A stretch of DNA of 10,391 nucleotides. Origin: an uncultured Bacteroidales bacterium (GTDB lineage Bacteria > Bacteroidota > Bacteroidia > Bacteroidales > F082). The first letter of the stretch is position 1, and each line of letters begins with the position of its first letter. A program made the translations under genes and the position numbers. This document shows positions 5,970-10,391 of this stretch, in pieces. The notes under the pieces are model-generated. The model searched no databases, was not told where the DNA came from, and worked only from the letters and a program-made list of their open reading frames with translations. The stretch is from positions 1 to 10,391 of the forward strand of contig CALFIT010000034.1 of NCBI GenBank assembly GCA_937877465.1, written 5' to 3'.

Positions 5970-6302
5970 TTACCTTCTTTTCGGAACATACGTCTTATTA
6001 CCCTTGCTGTTGTAATAGTATTGTCCTCCACGACTTCCCGTATGAATGGTTTTGCCTCTCCCATATTTATAGGCACCTGCCGAATAGTCTTTGGCCCTGG
6101 AACCACTTCTTCCTGTGTAAGGATTTGTGTTGTTTTTGGTCGAGTAGTTGTTGTGGTTGGTGCGGTCTGATTGCGTTTTGTAATGGCCAGTCACATAAGT
6201 TCCGTCTTTCCTGAAATAACCTTGTTGATACCTTGTGCTTTGGGCAAAGGAGCCGAGCGATGTCATCATTGTGATGACCAAGATGATGAATAACTTCTTC
6301 AT
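5970..6302 (-). CDS. Small secreted basic protein with a 'PBCV-specific basic adaptor'-like C-terminus
   Basis: A 110-residue protein. Residues 1-20 (MKKLFIILVITMMTSLGSFAQ) form a typical Sec signal peptide ending in a Bacteroidota-style FAQ cleavage region, so it is exported. The mature part is rich in Gly, Tyr, Asn, Lys and Arg. It contains GYFRKDGTYVTGHYKT, then NNYSTKNNTNPYTG, a repeat style seen in many small secreted bacterial proteins. It ends IHTGSRGGQYYYNSKGNKTYVPKR, matching the TGxRGGxYYxNxxGxKxYV pattern known as the PBCV-specific basic adaptor domain from algal viruses. The biochemical role of this domain in bacteria is not known to me; binding to nucleic acid or cell-surface material is only a guess from the charge. 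The gene follows the TPR-CHAT stop by 98 bases on the same strand, and no terminator is seen between, so readthrough is possible. Confidence 0.75.
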   Translation of the reverse strand: MKKLFIILVITMMTSLGSFAQSTRYQQGYFRKDGTYVTGHYKTQSDRTNHNNYSTKNNTNPYTGRSGSRAKDYSAGAYKYGRGKTIHTGSRGGQYYYNSKGNKTYVPKRR

Positions 6303-6400
6303 AGTTGTAATGTGTTTTGATGAATTATTAGTTTTGAATTACAACCTATAATATCACAAAATGTCCTAAAGTAACCTCGTCTATGCATTTTTTATTGACA

Positions 6401-9400
6401 TCAATCTAACATGATGAATCCCGCCCAATAGTATGGCTCAGGATATTTCGCCCTCACCGCTGCTTGCGCCAGATTGAACGCTTCGCGTTTCGATTTGCCC
6501 GACAGCAGATGTTCATAGAAGGTCTGCATCATGAGACTTGTGGCGTTGTCATCCACCTTCCAGAGGCTCATCACCAAGGTCTGTACCCCGGCCATCTTAA
6601 AGGCGCGTTGCAGGCCAAACACGCCATCGCTGGTGATGTCGCCGAGGCCGGTCTCGCAGGCAGAAAGGACTACAAGGTCGGTTCCAGACAAGTCCATAAC
6701 AGCAATTTCTTCAGCAAGCAATACGCCATCTTCGACATTGTCTGGAAGATTATCACCAAGCCAGGCGTTTTGCCCCCCTGCCATTATCAATCCAGACCTT
6801 TTTAATGAATTATTCGCATCTTCAGAATTTTCTCCATCAAAAATAGTTTCAAAAAACGGCTTTCCCTTTGCTTCTTCATCTTTGAAGAAAAAACCATGCG
6901 TGGCAATGTGAATAATTGGAATATGCTTACCTGATAAAGCCTTGAATGCTTCTTCAGAGCCATTCATTTCGCTATAAATGTTTGTTGAAACGCCATGACT
7001 TTTCATCAACACATCGATTTGATCTATTTCTTCTTTTGTACCTGAAAGATAGCCCCAGCCTGCTCGATTAATGGTGTCGGTTATTAAGCCTCTAGCAGCT
7101 ATGAAGTGTTCATCATGAAAGACAGAACTATTTGCAACCATATCCAAAGCATCTAAATCATATATAATACCGCCAAATAATGCTGCAGAAGAATAGTCGA
7201 CTTCCTCATTTTTTTTGCATATCTGTCGTGATGATGAAATGCGGTTCAAATTATATTTATCACAAGCCATTCTTCCTAACGAATCTTTTAGTATTTCAAT
7301 ACTCAACTGATGTAACAATCCATCGGGTGAGAAAAAAACATCGTCCCCCTCATTAATGTAATTATCAACCGCAGACCATACAAATTGGTAGTAATCATCA
7401 TTAATTTGACCGATCTGGTATTCATTGAAGCTCAATGGTTGTTTGTTTTCTGATGCACCTAGTTCAACACACAAAGGTGTATCCCAGTTTTCCCTAATAA
7501 TAAAAGCATAATACCCACCTTGAGGCAAACCGTTTTCAGCAAACTCAACAATAACATCATTATTATCAAGTTGAGTCACCAAACTGTCAAATTCAATTTC
7601 TATGGCAGAGAAATTGGTGGTATAGTCTTTTACTAGGTCTAGGATTTGCCTCTCTCTTATTTCTATTGATTTACCAAGAGAATCTATTTTTGTCCATGCC
7701 TCATCATTATTAGGTTTAGCCATTAACTGACTTAGCACCAATTTGTCATTTTGCAGCTTAAAGAAGTTCTCTTTCAGGACATCATCATTACTCCTAAGGA
7801 CAGCATCTCTAAAACCAATTTCTGAAGATAGCAAAAGCCCTTTGGATAGGAGTATGGCATTATATGTTTGCTCTGTTAGATTACTTGGTCCGTTAGTATT
7901 TGCACAACTAAACAAGGCGAGCTGGGCTTTAGTATGAAGCATGCTTCGAATAGTCCAGTAACTATCTTTTTGGGAAACTGAAAGATGGCGAAAAGCATGT
8001 TTTACTTCTTCAGTTTCTAACTCCATGCTTCGTTGAAGATATCGAATGCCTTCCTCAGTTTCTCCTATTCCTGTTGAAACCCAAAACATATCCATAAACA
8101 AATCAATAAAAACCGGAGATTTTTTATCATAATAACTTTCCAATACTTCTATTTGTTTTTTTCTAATGTCATAGGCTTTTTGTGTTTCACCATTCATATA
8201 ATAAATCCACGACAATGTGCCTAACGCTTGGGCTGTATTGGCATTGTATTCTCCAAATAAATCCTTAATTATTTCAAAAGATCGATTTCCATACGACAAA
8301 CTATTCTGATAATCGTTTAGTTGTAAATACACCCAAGCAATATTATCAAGTATTCTAGCATAATTAAGACTTAATTCGCCAAACAACAACTTATTTAATG
8401 CTAATGCCTTCTTATAATAATCTAATGATTTTGAAAAATCATCATTTCTAGAATAGCAAACTGCCAAGTTGTTATATAAATTGCTTTCTATCGATGGAAA
8501 TCTCTCTCCCGAAGCAACATAGTTTTCTTCACATTTTTGCAACGCTTCCAAGGCCTTGTCATATTGGCCAATATGCACGTAATCCATTGAAACATTCACT
8601 AAAGATTGTAAATAATCCGGATGGCCTTTACCCAACGATTTTTCGCGCAAATTTAACACTTTGTAGTTTGTTTCTAAAGCCATGAATGGATCCCCCATCT
8701 TCGAATATAAAACTGCAAGATTACTAAGAATTGTTTCATATTCGGCATTGTACATACCATATAACGAATTGATTCCTTCTAGTTGTTCTTCCAAAATGGA
8801 AATCGCACTATGGTAGTCTCCTTGTTCAAAGAACACCGTAGAAATGTTAATGATTGTTGCACTAATATCTGGGTGGTCAATATTTAATAACTCCTTCTTT
8901 ATTAAAAGCGAATGGTTTAGTGCCGATAAAGCTTCCTTATATTTCCCTAAATGAGAATAACAATTACCGATATTATTAAGACATGTCGCATAATGTAGAT
9001 TATTCTTTCCTTCAAACAATACTATTATTTCAAGGGCTTCCTCTGCATATTTAATTGATTTCTGATATTCATCAACTTTCCCATAACTTGTAGATAGATT
9101 AATTAAAGGCAATATGATATTTGGATCCTTTTCCCCAAAAATAGTTTTATTGATTCTAATTGCTTCTTCGTAATACTTGATACTTTTTATAACTTGACCA
9201 GAATTAGAATAGCTAACAGCCAAATTTGTCAAATACAAAGAATAATCAGGATCCAATTCTCCCGTAAGTTGCTTTTGAATAGTAATCGCTTCCTCTCCAA
9301 TGCGAATCGCATCTTGGTATTCACCCATATGTTCATAGGTAATACCCAAAGTGTTTAGAACATTACAATATTTTGGATGCATCTTTCCAACAGCTTTTTC

Positions 9401-10069
9401 AGTTTGAATCAAGGCTTCTGTTCCCCATCGTATTGCATTTTCATAATCTCCATAATCATCATAGTACTTAGATAAATTACCAATATAAGTAGCGTATTTT
9501 TCGCCATCACTATTGATGGATTGGTATATCTCAACAACTTTAATCTGGTCTTTGATGGCATTCAAGTAATCGCCCAAATGATTCTCATACATAGCAATCA
9601 TATTTAGACACTTTACACCATTCTCACTAGTTTCGCCTTCAATACTTTCATATATTTCATGGGCTTTTTTTTCATATTTTAAAGCAACAAAATCATCGAA
9701 CTTACTATGATATGATAAAGCCAACGAGTGATACAGGCCTGCACAGATTAAACTATTTTCCCCAAAAACTATAATTCCTTTCTCAAGAGTTTGACTGTCG
9801 ATTTCGATCGCTGAATCATATTCACCACACAAATAATACTTCATGGACAACACTTCCGAAATGAGATAATAATCAGACAGTGTGTCTTCCCAAGTCTCTA
9901 TTGTAGTTTCTCTCGCTTTGTTAAACCAATATAGGGCATCTTCATCATTATTACTCTTTACACCTAAATTATAAAATGTCCATGTCATATCTGATTGGGA
10001 ATAACCCATGGCAAATAGTGAAAGAAATCCCAAAACAACAAATAGTTTTTTCATCATAAGTTGTCTCAT
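6401..10069 (-). CDS. Exported TPR-CHAT protein (caspase-like peptidase domain with tetratricopeptide array)
   Basis: A 1222-residue protein. Start 10069 overlaps the upstream stop by four bases (ATGA); internal ATGs at 10057 and 10054 would also give a signal peptide (MKKLFVVLGFLSLFAMGYSQ). Residues from about 68 to 697 are some 15 tetratricopeptide repeats with 42-residue spacing of the kinesin-light-chain type (LNNIGNCYSHLGKYKEAL, LTNLAVSYSNSGQ, LDNIAWVYLQLNDY). A helical linker at about 700-850 leads to a C-terminal CHAT domain (about 900-1222) with the caspase-like dyad His1058 in HIATHGFFF and Cys1138 in VVLSACETG, followed by GVFGLQRAFKMAGV and LWKVDDNAT. The TPR array probably binds a protein partner or target and the CHAT domain cleaves it. 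The signal peptide places it in the periplasm or outside, unlike cytoplasmic CHAT proteases of CRISPR-type systems. Substrate unknown. Confidence 0.9.
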   Translation of the reverse strand: MRQLMMKKLFVVLGFLSLFAMGYSQSDMTWTFYNLGVKSNNDEDALYWFNKARETTIETWEDTLSDYYLISEVLSMKYYLCGEYDSAIEIDSQTLEKGIIVFGENSLICAGLYHSLALSYHSKFDDFVALKYEKKAHEIYESIEGETSENGVKCLNMIAMYENHLGDYLNAIKDQIKVVEIYQSINSDGEKYATYIGNLSKYYDDYGDYENAIRWGTEALIQTEKAVGKMHPKYCNVLNTLGITYEHMGEYQDAIRIGEEAITIQKQLTGELDPDYSLYLTNLAVSYSNSGQVIKSIKYYEEAIRINKTIFGEKDPNIILPLINLSTSYGKVDEYQKSIKYAEEALEIIVLFEGKNNLHYATCLNNIGNCYSHLGKYKEALSALNHSLLIKKELLNIDHPDISATIINISTVFFEQGDYHSAISILEEQLEGINSLYGMYNAEYETILSNLAVLYSKMGDPFMALETNYKVLNLREKSLGKGHPDYLQSLVNVSMDYVHIGQYDKALEALQKCEENYVASGERFPSIESNLYNNLAVCYSRNDDFSKSLDYYKKALALNKLLFGELSLNYARILDNIAWVYLQLNDYQNSLSYGNRSFEIIKDLFGEYNANTAQALGTLSWIYYMNGETQKAYDIRKKQIEVLESYYDKKSPVFIDLFMDMFWVSTGIGETEEGIRYLQRSMELETEEVKHAFRHLSVSQKDSYWTIRSMLHTKAQLALFSCANTNGPSNLTEQTYNAILLSKGLLLSSEIGFRDAVLRSNDDVLKENFFKLQNDKLVLSQLMAKPNNDEAWTKIDSLGKSIEIRERQILDLVKDYTTNFSAIEIEFDSLVTQLDNNDVIVEFAENGLPQGGYYAFIIRENWDTPLCVELGASENKQPLSFNEYQIGQINDDYYQFVWSAVDNYINEGDDVFFSPDGLLHQLSIEILKDSLGRMACDKYNLNRISSSRQICKKNEEVDYSSAALFGGIIYDLDALDMVANSSVFHDEHFIAARGLITDTINRAGWGYLSGTKEEIDQIDVLMKSHGVSTNIYSEMNGSEEAFKALSGKHIPIIHIATHGFFFKDEEAKGKPFFETIFDGENSEDANNSLKRSGLIMAGGQNAWLGDNLPDNVEDGVLLAEEIAVMDLSGTDLVVLSACETGLGDITSDGVFGLQRAFKMAGVQTLVMSLWKVDDNATSLMMQTFYEHLLSGKSKREAFNLAQAAVRAKYPEPYYWAGFIMLD

Positions 10070-10391
10070 TTGCTATTTAATATGACTTTTGCTTCTTCCT
10101 TATATCTACTATCAGATTTCGCTATCAGCTTCAATAGCTTCTTGGCCTTAAACACCTTATGCGTCTTGGCGTACAGCAAGGCTTGATACCAATTCAACTC
10201 ATCAGATTCCAACTTCAGCATTTGCTGGTAGTATTCGGTTTCCTCCTCAGTCGGATAGGCTATAGCTTGCTCTTCTTGGATAAGTTGCCTTGCCTTGGCG
10301 ATGTTATCCTGCGCTTCGGCATAGTTGCCTTGTTGTAGGTCGTCATAAATCAATGAAAGGGTCTCTTCAACACCGCTGCCACGTGGCACGG
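10066..10391 (-). CDS. C-terminal part of a helical-repeat protein upstream of TPR-CHAT (5' end outside window)
   Basis: An open frame enters from the right edge and stops at 10066-10068; the true start is beyond the window. The GTG at 10389 is simply the first possible codon. The 107 visible residues are strongly helical, with TPR-like helix pairs (LSLIYDDLQQGNYAEAQDNI, then NWYQALLYAKTHKVFKAKKL) and a final LIAKSDSRYKEEAKVIL. This ending resembles the C-termini of Bacteroidota membrane-anchored anti-sigma-like proteins, which often precede exported TPR-CHAT genes, with a sigma factor gene further upstream. That context cannot be checked here. The stop overlaps the TPR-CHAT start by four bases, so the two are translationally coupled. 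Confidence 0.65.
   Translation of the reverse strand, partial: VPRGSGVEETLSLIYDDLQQGNYAEAQDNIAKARQLIQEEQAIAYPTEEETEYYQQMLKLESDELNWYQALLYAKTHKVFKAKKLLKLIAKSDSRYKEEAKVILNSK

Noticed and set aside
6790..9900. TPR repeats as DNA-level tandem repeats
   Set aside because: The repetition is at protein level (42-residue helical units) with diverged nucleotide sequence; no tandem DNA repeat is evident.
6401..10069. TPR-CHAT as a CRISPR-linked (type III-E-like) protease
   Set aside because: No CRISPR array or cas gene is in the window, and the protein carries an export signal.

Overview
The window looks like an accessory region of a Bacteroidota (probably Bacteroidales) chromosome. Three things support this. 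Two promoters match the phylum's TTG/TTTG-N19-TAnnTTTG architecture. Genes have AT-rich leaders rather than clear Shine-Dalgarno sites. The protein families fit too: secreted TPR-CHAT proteins, a secreted 'basic adaptor' protein with a TGxRGGxYYxN motif, and HNH proteins of a type I associate with Bacteroides relatives. Base composition is mosaic: AT-rich HNH, TPR-CHAT and intergenic DNA surround a clearly GC-rich insertion sequence, as expected of a defence or mobile island. No rRNA, tRNA or housekeeping gene is visible.

Left part (1-4293, all + strand). A good Bacteroidota promoter drives an HNH-nuclease gene. Its stop overlaps (ATGA) the start of an unusual fusion, a class I SAM-methyltransferase domain followed by a histidine-triad (HIT) domain. 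A second, unrelated HNH protein follows after 56 bases. Next comes a separate unit: a promoter embedded in repeated ATAATTCA boxes, an XRE-type regulator fused to a C-terminal EVE/PUA-like domain, and, two bases later, the N-terminal stub of a CoiA-like zinc-ribbon protein that has been cut off by a mobile element.

Middle (4257-5705). This is a complete-looking IS256/Mutator-family insertion sequence. Its transposase is on the - strand with an intact DDE triad, and it has imperfect terminal inverted repeats. About 220 bases of non-coding, hairpin-rich DNA lie beyond the transposase stop. No target duplication is visible, and the rest of the CoiA-like gene is missing on the far side, so an adjacent deletion probably accompanied or followed insertion. 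A strong terminator starts immediately outside the right end.

Right part (5918-10391, all - strand). Reading leftward from the right edge, the end of a probable helical-repeat or anti-sigma-like protein overlaps (ATGA) a large exported TPR-CHAT protein with an intact His/Cys caspase-like dyad. A small secreted basic protein and a perfect 12-bp-stem terminator follow.

The most interesting candidate is the translationally coupled HNH plus methyltransferase-HIT pair. It has the components of a nucleic-acid-targeting or repair/defence module but lacks the motifs of an ordinary restriction-modification methyltransferase. The self-regulated XRE-EVE unit and the structured tail of the insertion sequence are secondary leads.
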